From contig NC_061863.1 of assembly GCF_907164915.1 (NCBI RefSeq), positions 9,983,882 through 10,047,881 of the forward strand: DNA of 64,000 bases. The letters run 5' to 3'. The stretch comes from Impatiens glandulifera. Taxonomy: Eukaryota; Streptophyta; Magnoliopsida; Ericales; Balsaminaceae. Of the stretch, positions 10,017 through 24,846 are shown piece after piece (positions within the stretch are counted from its first letter, which is position 1; each line of letters opens with the position of its first letter). The position numbers were made by a program, and so were the translations under genes. The notes under the pieces are model-generated. The model saw only the letters and a list, made by a program, of their open reading frames with translations, made no database searches and was not told the DNA's origin.

Positions 10017-12110
10017 TTATCGAGCTCGTAAATTCTCGAAAAGAACGATTAACTCACCGACAGATTCTACTATCTTTCCTGAACGAATCTCAAAAAACAT
10101 CTTAATAATATTATTATAAATGATACGCATCGGATAAATACGATTATTGAAAGTTTGACAATTTCTCTCCAACCAGATAGTCCACCAAAAAATAATTGAT
10201 ATGATAACCCAAATATGTAGACATGTCATATCAACTACATCAATTCAAACTTTCCAACAACTACCTAATAACTCGGGCATCACCAAATAATTCCAGTAAT
10301 ACTCCACAAAAGGCTCCAAATACTAGTCACCCCTCGACAATACAAAAATAAGTAAATTGTTCATTCAACCTCTTCTTGACACATACGACTAGCATAATAC
10401 AAATTTTTCATGCACATATAATCAGTTAGAATTCTACCATGAATAACGCTCCATCAAAGAACGAGATCTTGGATGGAATCTTTGACTCCCAAAGTTTTTT
10501 TTCCAATAAAAATTATATGAAATCATCTTAGAGAACAACTTGTAGCAATGCCCCACATGTAAACTATCAATATCTTGCTAACGCATAATTTCTTGTTCAG
10601 ACGGTGACACTTGTTTGTATCCTACCAAAATAAAACTCTATTATGGGACGAAGTTTTCATAATGTTTAATCTTCTTCTATATCTAATTTGTCTAGAGAAA
10701 CCACTAAACCGTTGATCAAACATGTCCTTAATTGTGGAATTTCTACATATAGCAATGGAAGTAGGCTTGGGATACGTTGTAGCTAGAATTTTGACACTAC
10801 ACCAAATGTCGTCCCAAAATCTAATTGAAGAACCATTCCCCACAATGAATTTAGACTATTCACGAAAATATTTCTACATAGGATATAAATTCCCCTCCAA
10901 ATGCTACACTCCACTAGATAATTAGACATTTTGGTGAACCAATTAGACAAATAATTACCATACTTACATCTGATTATCGATACTCAAAGACTATTCGGTT
11001 CTATTTTAAATCTACAACACCATTTTGATAGAAAAGCTTTATTAAAATAATTAAGATCATAAATATTTAGACCTCCTTGATCTTTAAAACATTTAATTTT
11101 ATCTCAACTAACTAGATGACAAAATAATGAGTTAAAAATTCCTCATATAAATTTATACATTATTTTTTTCATTTTCATCGTCACACTCTTGGGAAGAATG
11201 AATAACGACATCATATATGTAGTCATAAATGAGAACAGACTTTTAATGAGGATTAGTCTACCCCTTTCGAGATTATTTTATTTTTCTATCTAGATAATTT
11301 ATATTCCATTTTAGTGATAATCGGGTTCCAAGAGACCTTGGATCACAATTTAGCACATAATGGCATACCAAGATATGTTGACGGAAGATCACCAATTCTG
11401 AACCTCAATTAGGGTGTTCATCGGTTCGGTTTTTGAGTTATTCGAGTTCCTCGGTTCGGTTGTTAGTAACCAAGAATTGAACTCAGGTCTGTACCATGGC
11501 AGGGTACTATTCTACCACTAGACCAATGGTGATTTTGTTTCTTTTTTCTTTTATTATTAAAGCTAAAATTCAAAATATTCTAATTTGTTTATTTTGAACT
11601 TTTTCTTAAACTAGGTTTGGAAGAATAAATAATAAAAATTGAATTCGGTTTTGTTTTCGAGTTGAAACCCAAACTCAAAAACCAATTTGAAAATTGTATT
11701 CGAGTTCGAATTGGTTTGAAATTCGATTCGAAAACCGAAAATGAAATTCGAATTCGGTTGGATATTCAGTTCAGACCAAATATTGAACACCCATAACCCC
11801 AACACATTTATCAACCTTATCATTCTTCTATTCGAAACAGAATTTAAAAAAAAATATATGTCTGATTTATTAAGATTAACTCGAAGACCGGAACATGCAC
11901 CGAATAACCATAAAATGTCTCGAAGGTGTTTAAAATTCTTATAAGTAGCCTGAACCATGCAGAGTGTGTCATCAACGAAAAGCAAATGTGATATGGTGAG
12001 AAATATATCTTCTTGACCCACAACTTACTCCACAAACGAGTCCCGAGTTTTCTACGAAAGCCATCATTTTTAGAGAGTTTCATAACAATGATGAACAAAA
12101 TATCTTTTTT
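10017..12110 (-). mobile_element. Decayed LINE (RT to C-terminus), reverse orientation
   Basis: Read on the minus strand: a reverse transcriptase segment with the catalytic box FVDD at about 11968-11979 within SHLLFVDDTLC, then SGLRVNLNKS; after the MITE, LPSTYLGMPL-like and LPKSV segments; GNGSSIRFWDDIW near 10800-10843; a zinc-binding RVT region near 10240-10500; and the C-terminal WTIWLERNCQTFNN, ending in stop codon 10017-10019. Stops and frameshifts are frequent. The 5' end is truncated near 12110, just upstream of the RT active site, as is usual for plant LINEs. Confidence 0.75.
11409..11794. mobile_element. hAT-type MITE, 386 bp, inside the LINE
   Basis: Terminal repeats are TTAGGGTGTTCA on the left and, as complement, ATGGGTGTTCA on the right. 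Flanking 8-mers AACCTCAA (11401-11408) and AACCCCAA (11795-11802) differ by one base and fit an aged hAT target duplication. The interior is filled with GGTTCG and CGAATTCG-type repeats. Removing it restores continuity of the LINE protein between NVLG and the LPSTYLG-like segment. Confidence 0.75.
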
Positions 12111-12660
12111 TAATTACTTACCTTTGATTGAAAAGTAATACTGAAACATTTTACTAATCAAATAAATGCTCATAACAAGAATTATTTTAGTCATTGATAT
12201 TGACTATTGAGGTTAAGACATCACCAATGCATAGAAAAGGAATGATTTATGATTCTTGATTTACTCTTGCCAGAAGAAGCAAAACTTACCTTTCTTTTCT
12301 TTTCGTTGAAAGAAACAAATTATTTCAAATTTGAATCTAAATTAATTTATTTACTCGTATTAAGAAATATAAAAATATTGTTTAATCAAATCGTCAAAAA
12401 CATCTATAACAAATAAAAAAAACTGATACAATTTTTCGTCCAATCTTACACACAAAACAAATAAGATAAAAATAAAAAGTTCCCATCAAAAACAAAATTC
12501 TAACCAACAAACATACAAGATGAATCAAAACACAAAAATTCAACATACAAAACATGCATAAATCATTGAGAGCTTACATAGACAAGTGTTTAAAGTATTT
12601 CAAGAATATATGATAATGAGATAATAGATAACCAATTTCTGAATATACCAACCACCAAAC
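12111..12660. other. AT-rich stretch downstream of the NB-LRR pseudogene
   Basis: No coding segment recognised. Part may be the 3' untranslated region of the NB-LRR gene. Confidence 0.45.
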
Positions 12661-13328
12661 TTACTCAAGAGGAAATCTACTCACCTTAAAAATTATTGGA
12701 ATATGTTCAACTTTCCAAAAATCTGGACTAAGTGGTCCATCTATATTTCCTAAGAATATCTTACGCATGTCCATCAGAGACAAATATTGCAAGTCTCTGA
12801 GATGTTCTGTTCCTGTGGGTATCGTTTCTAGAAGTCGGCAGCCTCGGATATGTAGCTTTCTTAGCTTAGGCATAACTCCTTTTATCAACACTATCCTCTT
12901 CAAAAACAACAGTCGATAAAGGTTGAAATCCTTAAGCTTTGGATAGCTTCCTTCAATATCACAACTTAATTCCTCTCCCGATTAAGATTCTTCTAAGAGA
13001 TGAAGCTCTACCAAGTTTTCCAATCCCTGGAGTGCTCTTAGTGGATCATTCTTGAGCCTAGAATGCCAAAAAACTAATTTCCTAAGGTATTTGAGTTCAA
13101 TGATCAAAATTGAATATCTACTATTTTCGTCCCCCTCAAGCTCAAGTGTTTTAAATGAATCAATTCAGTTAACTCTTCAGGGAAATGGTCAAGCGGTAGA
13201 CTTTCAAGCTCCACCACCCTCGACGATCGACAACCATATAAATATGTCTTTAACAATTTAACATCACCAAAGAGAAGTAAGGATCGAAGGCCTGTGGATA
13301 GTGATATCTTGGCTCCATGGGGAGTTTG

Positions 13329-13569
13329 TGTTGATAACAAGATGCCAAAATATATCTTTCTTGTTATCTCAAATAGATTTTTACAACTCTTTATAGGAAA
13401 GAATAGACTCTTCATATGCTTGACTCTTCAAATGACAAAACAAAATTATTCTGCATATTAAATAGCTCTCACACAAATCTTTTGGTTATCCCACTCACCC
13501 CTAGTTATTACTCTAGGATTATTAAACATCAAAAAACTAAATACCTTATTAATTAAAGTTTATTCAACA
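13329..13569 (-). repeat. 3' LTR of the Copia element (241 bp)
   Basis: It opens TGTTGATAACAAG and closes TTTATTCAACA on the plus strand, a TG...CA pair, and matches 17763-18002 almost perfectly. Confidence 0.93.
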
Positions 13570-13581
13570 AATTTCCCCCTT
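13570..13581 (-). other. Polypurine tract of the Copia element
   Basis: On the minus strand AAGGGGGAAATT directly precedes the 3' LTR, where plus-strand DNA synthesis is primed. Confidence 0.75.
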
Positions 13582-13585
13582 AAAC

Positions 13586-16500
13586 TTAAATATTCTTCCC
13601 ATCTCTCATTCCAATCAGCCTTTTACAACTCTCCAGCAGTGTGGTCGGTAATGGCTTGGTGAATATGTCAGCGGCTTGAGCTCGACTTTCAACATGCTCC
13701 AACTCAACCTTTCCTTCTTTGACTTGTTCTCGAATAAAATGAAATCGGACGTCAATGTGCTTGCTCCTTCCGTGATTAACTGGATTCTTTGCCAACTCGA
13801 TCGCCGACTTGTTATCAACTCGAATCACAGTCCCTTCGTCTCGGATCACTCCCAAATGCTTTAGTAAATTTGAAAGCCATACTGCATGACACACACTCCA
13901 AGAGGCCGCCACATACTCTGCCTCGCAGGTCGACAAAGTTACAATAGGCTGCTTCTTTGACAACCAAGTAAAAGCTGAATTTCCGAGTAGGAATACATAA
14001 CCCGGAGTACTTTTCCGGTCATCAACATCACCACACCAATCACTATCAGAGTAACCCACTAATCGGTAGTTATCTGATTTTGAATAGAAAATACCAAGTG
14101 AAAGAGTTCCTCGAACATATCTCAGAATTCTCTTCAAGGCCTTCCAATGTGTATAGCTTGGATCCTCCATGAATCTGCTTGTTATCCCAACACTTAACAT
14201 TAGGTCGGGTCTCGTGCTTGTAAGATACCTTAGACTTCCGACTAAGCTTCGATATCTCCCAGCATCAGCCCGTTCTCCTCCATCAAACTTTGAGAGTTTA
14301 GTGCCTGGTTCCATTGGAGTTGAAACTGGGTTGCAGTCCTCCATTTTAAACTTCTTTAAAATTTCAAGCGCATACCTCTCTTGGGATATAAAAATCCCTT
14401 CCTCTGACTGCTTCACTTCTAGGCCAAGAAAATATTTCATCAAACCTAAGTCTGTCATCTCGAACTCCTTCTTCATTACCTCCTTGAACTCCTCAATCAG
14501 TTTTGTGTTGCTTCCGGTGAATATGAGGTCGTCGACATAGAGAGCGACTACCATCATATCATTTTCTGATTTCTTTGTGTACAAGGCATGCTTGTACGGA
14601 TATTGCTGGTACCCATTTTTCTTGAAATACTCATCAATTCTCTCATTCCAAGCACGAGGAGCCTACTTCAGCCCATAGAGGGCTTTTCTCAATCTCAGCA
14701 CCTTCTTCTCATCACCTCTCTTCATATACCCAAGTGGTTGCTCGACGTACACCTCCTTCTTCAACACTCCATTTAGAAATGCTGATTTCACATTCATCTG
14801 TAGAATTGGCCATTGGTTTTGAGCAGCTAACGAGATTAGAAGTCGGATTGACTCCATTCTCGTGACAGGAGCAAAAACTTCATCATAATCGATTCCCTTC
14901 TTTTGTCTATAGCCCTTCACCACAAGTCGAGCCTTATAACGCTCAACCTCTCCTTCGACATTCATCTTTTTTTATACACCCATTTTACTCCAATGGGTCG
15001 AGTTCCTTCGGGAAGGTCGGTTAGCTCCCAGGTTTTATTGCGTTCAATTGCCCCAATTTCTTCATCCATAGCCGATCTCCATTTCTCGTCTTGTACAGCT
15101 TTCTCAAAATTCAAATCTTCTGAGTCGGCGAGAAGACATACAATGTTGACTTCATTTGTAGTGTCATATATCTCCCGTAGACTTCTCATTCTGGGTTGTA
15201 GAGGCTTAGATTCATCTTCTGAAAGCTCGGTGGATGTTGATATCGGAGGCATAACAGCATCTGAACTAGTTTCTTCCTCAATCGGGTTACTCCAGTTCCA
15301 TGTCATTGATTCCTCCACGTGAACATCTCGACTCACCACCAATTTCTTATTAATAGGATCAAACAATTTATATGCCTTAGATTTTTCATCATACCCGATA
15401 AATATGTATTTCTTGCTTCGATCTTCTAACTTTGTTCTGTGCTGACTTGGTACTTGCCCATAGGCCACACTACCGAATATCTTGAGATGAAAGACACTCG
15501 GCTTCATACCACTCCAAATCTCTTGAGGTGTCTTCTCTCCTAGCTTGGCATGTGGACATCTATTTTGCACATAAACTACGCACTGCACTGCCTCTTCCCA
15601 AAACTGTTTCGGCATATTCTTTCCTTTCAACATAGATCGAACCATATCGAGTATAGTTCGATTCTTTCGTTCTTCTACACCGTTTTGCTGCGGAGAATAT
15701 GGAGCAGTCAAGAAACGCTTGATTCCATGTTCTTCGCAGTATTTGTTGAACTCGTTAGAAGTGAACTCACCTCCTCTGTCAGATCGGACTGTTTTGATAA
15801 CTTTGTTTGTTTCTTTCTCTACCATCACTTTAAATTTCTTGAAGTTTTCAAACACTTCTGACTTCTCCTTCAGAAAATAAACCCACGTCTTTCTCGAAAA
15901 ATCATCAATTAAAGAAAGGAAGTATCTTTTACCACTAAATGATTCTGGAGTTATTGGCCCACATAAATCTGTGTGAATTAGTCCGAGTTGCTCCTTTGCT
16001 CTGTATTCAGAACTGCTTGGGAAAGAAGTCCTCGCTTGTTTCCCGATCACACATTCTTCACAGAACCTCTTTTCGAATATAATGTTAGGCAGTCCAAGCA
16101 CCATCTCCTTTTTCACCAGCTCGTTCAACCCTCCGAAGTGAAGATGACCGAACCGATAATGCCACTTCATGGCCTCATCCTCTAGATCAATTTGCATACA
16201 TTTATCTTGAACTATTTTAAGCTCAAGTTTGTACATACGGTTTTCTTCATTTCTACCTGGGCAATGAGTCTCCCAAGTTTATCCTTCAGTTGCATTTCTC
16301 GGTCCTTCATTATAGCCGAGTACCCTTTCTCCATCAACTGTCCCATGCTCAGTATGTTGCTTTTGAGATCAGGTACGTAGTAAACATCTCTGATTTCTCC
16401 GATTCCCCCATTTTTCTGCTGATACATGATCGTTCCTCGACCTTTGACGGCTACTTTTGAAGCATCGCCGAAAGAAATGGATCCGGACTCCACCTTTGAG

Positions 16501-17609
16501 AGTATTTTGAATAAGCTCTCGTCGCTGCACATGTGGTTACTTTCCCCAGTATCCAAGTACCAAAATGAGTTATCAGAACAGCTTGGTTTGATCTCAGTTT
16601 CTGGGATTTTTGTCACCAGCAACAACCCTTCATCTTCTTTCTCAGCAAAAAAGTTTGTTGGTTCCTCCTTTTTCTTCTCGGATCTACAATCTTTGGAAAT
16701 ATGACCCAACTTTCCGCAATTGTAACATTTTATCGAGTAACAATCCTTGGCAACATGTCCATTCTTTCCACAGTTATAACACTCAATATTATTATTTGTG
16801 TTTGTCCGGCCACCCCGAGCTTGACCTCTGCCATGCCAGTTCTGTTGGCCGACTTGCTCACTTCCTCGTCCACATCTTCCTCTACCACCTAGGCTTCTGC
16901 CTCTTCCTCTGCCTCTGGTACTCTGAGCATAAAGCACCTTCTCCTCTTTTATTGTTGCCTTCTCCTGGAGAGCCTGTTCAAGAGACTCCCCCTTCTTGTT
17001 TTTCCTTCTCTGCTCATGCGCTTCCAAGGACCCAGCAAGCTCTTCAATGGTGAGCGTTGATAGATCCTTAGATTCCTCTATTGCGCACACAATATTTTCG
17101 AAACTATTTGTCAATGACCTCGGAATCTTTTCAACAACTCGGTTTGATGAAAGACTTTCACCATTCCGATTTAGTTTGTTCACCACGGTCTCCACTCGAG
17201 TAATGAACTCAGATACGCTTTCAGACTCTTTCATCCTCATGTTTTCCAGATCGCCCCTTAGGGTTTGAAGTCGGACTTGCTTCACCCGTTCGTCTCCTTT
17301 GTTTGCTATTTCGAGTGTATCCCATGCCACTTTGGAAGATTTTGCGTCAGCTATCTTCTCAAAACCAGATTCGTCGACAGATCGGTATAGTAGATATAGA
17401 GCCGCCCTATCTTTAGCTCGAACGACCTTCAACGCGTTCAACTAGGCATTTGAATACCCATCTGTGTTTTCCGGTTCCTCATACCCAGTCTCGACCACAT
17501 CCCAGTTATCTTGGGAACCGAAAAGGGCCTTCATCTGCACCTTCCAGTTGTCATAGTTGACTCCTTTTGTCAACTTGGGTAGCGGGATGCCATTGGTTAG
17601 ACCTGCCAT
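13586..17609 (-). pseudogene. Copia gag-pol polyprotein with four lesions
   Basis: Start ATG is 17607-17609 (MAGLTNGIPLPKL). In order: gag; two CCHC zinc knuckles ([28 protein letters not shown]); retropepsin [12 protein letters not shown]; integrase with a WHYRFGHL zinc region and D-D-E residues in HTDLCGP, SDRGGEF and GVEERKNR; reverse transcriptase with ALYVDDLIF (about 14515-14545); RNase H with CEAEYVAAS; and the C-terminal TKPLP. Lesions: codon 17442-17444 TAG where CAG (Gln) is expected after YSNA; loss of an A in a run near 16240; a similar shift near 14967; and TAG for CAG after ALYGLK at 14663. Otherwise the frame is well kept, consistent with a young insertion. Confidence 0.9.
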
Positions 17610-17747
17610 TCCTCTCAAGTGTTTACACTCAACACACACACCTTACAAGGCTCTCGATCGCTCTTGTTTTTCTCTCTCGGTCAGCGCACACCGCGGCGTT
17701 CTCTTTTGAGACTAACAGGTTTTCTCACGCTCACCTCACACACAATA

Positions 17748-17759
17748 GCTCTGATACCA
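17748..17759 (-). other. Copia primer-binding site
   Basis: On the minus strand TGGTATCAGAGC, a perfect match to the initiator tRNA-Met complement, lies three bases inside the 5' LTR. Confidence 0.9.
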
Positions 17760-17762
17760 ATT

Positions 17763-18002
17763 TGTTGATAACAAGATGCCAAAATATATCTTTCTTGTTA
17801 TCTCAAATAGATTTTTACAACTCTTTATAGGAAAGCATAGACTCTTCATATGCTTGACTCTTCAAATGACAAAACAAAATTATTCTGCATATTAAATAGC
17901 TCCCACCAAATCTCTTGGTTATCCCACTCACCCCTAGTTATTACTCTAGGATTATTAAACATCAAAAAACTAAATACCTTATTAATTAAAGTTTATTCAA
18001 CA
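17763..18002 (-). repeat. 5' LTR of the Copia element (240 bp)
   Basis: It is the partner of 13329-13569. Differences seen are GCATAG against GAATAG and a small cluster in the AGCTCCCACC stretch. Confidence 0.93.
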
Positions 18003-19111
18003 GTTTGGCGATGAAAATTCTCATAAATTGCGACACGGTGAATCTTCTCACTTGATTGTAATAGTTCTTCATCTTTCAAAACAATGGAAAATGACTCGTC
18101 TCTGGATTTCCTTTGAAGAATATCTCGCAAGACATCATGAAGTTGACAACACTTGACCTTGTTATAATTGCTTTTCAAAACAATTTGAATCATACTTCGG
18201 TTAATCAATTCATTTAGGTAGACATCAGCGACCTCTTCACGGGTATATCCTGGTTTGTCTTCCGCAAATCCTTCAGACACCCATAAACGAATGAGTCTCG
18301 ATCTCCTGATGTGATAATCCTCCGGAAACATGCTTGTGTACAAGATGCAATATTTGAGATGATTTGGCAAGTCATTGTAACTTAATAATAATATCCTCTC
18401 TAGACTCTCAAGTTCCAAGATGACTCTCGTATCGGGAGATAGGCTTTTTAGAATTTTCTGCCATTCGAGAACATGTTTCTCCTTTGTAACCAGCAAACCA
18501 CCAAGGACTACAATTGCGAGAGGCAGTCCTCCGCACTTTTTCATGATGCTCCGCGAGATATCATGCATTTCTTCGGGGCAAACATTTTTGTATTCACCTC
18601 GAAAAGCTTTCTTGCAGAAAAGTTTCCAAGACTCTTCATTTATTTCATTTTTAAAGCTCTTGAAGGAAGCTCGAAGAAGTTCCAAGCTAGTAAATGACTG
18701 GGAAATAGTAATCCAAGCTTGACAATCAAAGCGCCCCTTAACGTGACTCTCATAGACTTTCCTCACAAGAGTGGTCTTTCCTAGGCCACCCATCCCTACC
18801 ACAGTGACGATAAGTAGATCCTTATCTCCCACATCAAGCATTGAAATCAATTGGTTTTTAGAATTATCAATTCCCACAACATCAGTATCCTCAATAAACA
18901 AAGCATCAAGTCTCATGTCATGCCCCGACTTCATACCTCCTAATTCATCATGTGTACTGGGAAGATTAAAGGTCAGTCTTGTTTCTTTGATTCCTTTCAT
19001 CTTCAAGTTAATGAGTTTTATCTTACCAGATAAGAGACACCTTATTCTCAGACCTTGCAGATGAAAGAGCCATGTTTTTAGTTTTATTTTTATAACAGAC
19101 ACATAAATCAT

Positions 19112-19512
19112 GTAACCTAGGAGCCTTTAGTTTTATTTTTATTATTTGAAGACTCTTCAAATTTTAAATATGAATAAGATAAATCATTTTGTTTTAAATT
19201 TTTTTTTTTTTTTTTAACCCAACAAGTTACGTAAGGCCATTTCATATTTTAAATATGAATAAGATAAATCATTTATACGGATTAAGTCATTTATGAATCA
19301 CAAATATTTGGATGAAAGTGTTTGTTTACATATACAGGAATGTTTGTGATCATTTATCTGCTATAAGAGATTCTATTTTTCCTTCAATAAAGAATAATAA
19401 GTTAAACAAATTTATATGAGTTAGGAGATTTTCGTACGATGTAAACGACATCGGACAAATATGTAAGCGAAATAATTAAGACATAAAATTAAAAATAGAT
19501 TTTCACATTAAT
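19112..19512. other. AT-rich stretch with a small direct repeat
   Basis: TTTTAAATATGAATAAGATA followed by AATCATTT occurs near 19160-19190 and again near 19235-19270. No coding sequence was recognised. Confidence 0.5.
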
Positions 19513-19750
19513 TATGGCTCATCGCTGCAAAGGATGACCCTTCGTTAAAAGAGATGGTTCATCGCTTCAAGAGATGACTCTTCGCTACAAGGGATGGCCC
19601 ATCGCTACAAGGGATATGGCCCATCGCTACAAGGGATATGGCCCTTCGCTACAAGGGATGGCCCTTCGCTACAAGGGATGGCCCTTCGCTACAAGGGATG
19701 GCCCTTTGCTACAAGGGATGACCCTTCGCTACAAGGGACAGCCCTTCGCG
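19513..19750 (+). repeat. 20-bp minisatellite
   Basis: About eleven head-to-tail copies of CGCTACAAGGGATGGCCCTT occur, two of them 22 bp long owing to an inserted AT. The first copies are the most diverged. No spacers are present, so it is not a CRISPR array. The open frame across it is a by-product of the repeat. Confidence 0.9.
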
Positions 19751-20159
19751 AGAATCACTTGAATCTTTCCTAAAACGGAACCGATTCAGAGCATCATCTG
19801 CAAATATATATCATCATCGACAAGATGAACAACCAATATGAACAAGATGAACAATAAGAACAACCTCATGGTTTAGAGTTTGAAAATAAACATAATAGAA
19901 ATAAGAACAAAATGGAAATAAGAATATAAATCGATCCAATCACATGATATTAGAACGGATTTTCGTCGTCGATCTGTATGATATTTTCCTTTAGGGTTGT
20001 CGCCGTCGCGAGAGAGAACGCGAAGTAGAGAGAAAAGAAAAAGAAAGAAAAATAACAAAATGAAAAAAATTTGAGTATTTATATAAACTAACATTTATCA
20101 CGTGCATTTGCACGAATAATAATATAAAAACCGTGAAAAAAATATTACGGTAAAAATGT

Positions 20160-20250
20160 GATAGCATTTTTAATTTTATTTTAACCGTTTTAAGTTTATG
20201 GGCGGATCAACAACAATCCGACTCAAGTATCCATTTACTCTCACATTGCA
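20160..20250 (+). repeat. Direct repeat, copy 1
   Basis: A stretch containing TTTTAAGTTTATGGGCGG followed by CAAGTATCCATTTACTCTCA recurs at 20628-20715 with a few differences. It probably marks two copies of a dispersed element. Confidence 0.65.
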
Positions 20251-20544
20251 GAACGATCTCTAAAGCAATTGATACAGTTTGATTCATCAACTCAATTAGT
20301 TTGACATTTAGAGTCCACTTATTCCCCATACTAATGAAAAGAAAAATGTAAATACTACCATTAAAGTAATCAGGCGAGACTTACTATATCCATATGAATT
20401 ATGTCCCATATTTTTATAAATATGACAGAATTCTTCTATTATTGCTCACTAATAATAGTGAAATTTATAACGCAAAGTCAAAAGTGAATTATGACTGATT
20501 AAAACTATTGATGAACCACCGCGTCATCAAATTTGGTGTTAAAT

Positions 20545-20715
20545 TTAAAATATAAAGTATTATAAGCTTAGTTGGTTAAAGGATTGTACTTGTTTTGTTA
20601 GGTTGCAAGTTTGAACCATACCTATAGCGTTTTTAATTTTATTTTTAATCGTTTTAAGTTTATGGGCGGGTCAACACACAATCCGACCCAAGTATCCATT
20701 TACTCTCACATATAT
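20545..20715 (+). repeat. Possible SINE-like element containing direct repeat copy 2
   Basis: GCTTAGTTGGTTAAAGG resembles a tRNA-type A box and GGTTGCAAGTTTGAACC a B box, about 30 bases apart. The downstream part shares its sequence with 20160-20250. A tRNA-derived SINE would explain this, but no target duplication was identified. Confidence 0.35.
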
Positions 20716-20799
20716 ATCCAAATTAACCACAGTTCTCGACCCGACAATCCGGACACTTTAAAAATTAAACATCATTATATATATATATATATATAACAT

Positions 20800-23787
<2,988 letters not shown>

Positions 23788-23793
23788 AAAAAA
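23788..23793 (-). terminator. Pol III terminator of the tRNA gene
   Basis: Six A residues on the plus strand are T6 on the transcribed sense strand, four bases past the tRNA 3' end, as expected for RNA polymerase III termination. Confidence 0.8.
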
Positions 23794-23797
23794 TAAC

Positions 23798-23878
23798 GTC
23801 GCCTGAGAGATTCGAACTCTCGCGGGGAAACCCCATGTACTTAGCAGGCACACGCCTTAACCACTCGGCCAAAGCGAC
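23798..23878 (-). tRNA. tRNA-Ser (anticodon GCT)
   Basis: The minus strand folds as an 81-nt class II tRNA. The acceptor stem GTCGCTT/AGGCGAC pairs over seven positions including one G-T. The A-box region TGGCCGAGTGG, anticodon loop CTGCTAA with GCT (complement at 23843-23845), a long variable arm (TGGGGTTTCCCCG) and B box GGTTCGAATCC-like AGTTCGAATCTC are all present. The long variable arm and GCT anticodon identify serine (AGC/AGT codons). No intron is seen. It looks like an intact nuclear gene. Confidence 0.95.
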
Positions 23879-24846
23879 TTTTGTTTAAACTTTTAAGTTG
23901 TAATAAGTAATTAAATACTTTAATGATATATTTTACATTAAATAGACTAATTTTAATGTTCTTAATATTTGTTACTTATAAAACATGTCTTATTTATTAT
24001 TTCTCTATTTACTATTAAATATTAATGTTATTTACAATAAAAAATATTTTCAGTACAAAGAATTATTTTTAAAAATTCATATATAAATAATAATTATAAT
24101 AAAAGATAATACTTCAATGTTCAGTATGAAAAAGTAAACGCGATTAAATCAAAGAGAATATATTTGGGCCGTTTGAAACTGACGGGTCTATCCAGAAAAT
24201 AATTGTTAACAATAAAATATAATTTTATTGTACTCATACATATAGTTTGACATTAATATTTTATTTAACTATATATATATATATTATTTTCTATGATGGT
24301 ATAGTATACTTAGTTTTTCTATGATCAAAATTTAACATAACCCATATTTTGTTTAGTTTATTTTAACTATTTATTTATTTAATTCTCAAAAATATAAAAA
24401 TTTTACATAATTTTTCAAAAAAAAATCACTCACTATTTTTTTTAAGCTTCGTCCTTTTTCTTGTAATATTGAGAATTAAGGTAATATTTAATCTTTTAAA
24501 TTTGAACCATAATTTTTTTTCTTCTTTATCATTTATATATTTTAATTTAGATTTTTTAATTATGTTATTTTTAATTTTGTTGTTCATAAACATTATTTTC
24601 TTTTAGGTTTTAATTACATATTCTTATATAATTAAATTAGTGATATTAATATTTTATTTATTTTAAATATGAGTTATATAACATAGATAATAAATTAATG
24701 ATACTTTAAAAAAACGGTTAAAAACAAAATCCCACTTTATATAATTTGAAAAATTAAAAATTCCAAAAAATTTAGAAATTTCAATTTCACCCCAATATAT
24801 CTAAGAGTACAATATTAATCTAAATATTTAATTTAATCAGTCCAAT
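23879..24846. other. Very AT-rich stretch
   Basis: No coding sequence or RNA recognised. Confidence 0.45.

Larger units (their letters stand above)
13329..18002 (-). mobile_element. Nearly complete Copia retrotransposon in the NB-LRR gene
   Basis: This 4674-bp element has both LTRs, a primer-binding site, a polypurine tract and a full gag-pol. Perfect 5-bp target duplications GTTTG lie at 13324-13328 and 18003-18007. The LTRs differ, as I read them, at three substitutions and one single-base indel over about 240 bp, so insertion is fairly recent. The coding part carries two nonsense codons and two single-base shifts, so this copy cannot make the polyprotein unaided. Confidence 0.93.
12661..19111 (-). 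pseudogene. CC-NB-LRR (RPM1-type) resistance pseudogene split by a Copia element
   Basis: The product would be an intracellular immune receptor. The 5' segment (18003-19111) has the P-loop GMGGLGKTT at residues 106-114, RNBS-A-like WITISQSF, GLPLAI (195-200), CILYTSMFPEDY (255-266) and LHD in place of MHD (324-326). Kinase-2 (LDDVW) and RNBS-B are absent: the chain jumps from the RNBS-A region straight to ESWKLFCKKAF, so roughly 90 residues are deleted. Most of the coiled-coil domain is also missing. The frame continues across the Copia insertion exactly (codons CGC CAA AC, then TCC CCA on the far side), into LRRs such as LTELIHLKHLSLRGTKI. A frameshift near 13104, an in-frame stop near 12985 and more LRRs follow, ending at stop 12661-12663. 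Confidence 0.85.

Noticed and set aside
19513..19750. CRISPR-like array
   Set aside because: Direct repeats are contiguous with no spacers and the host is a plant; it is a minisatellite.
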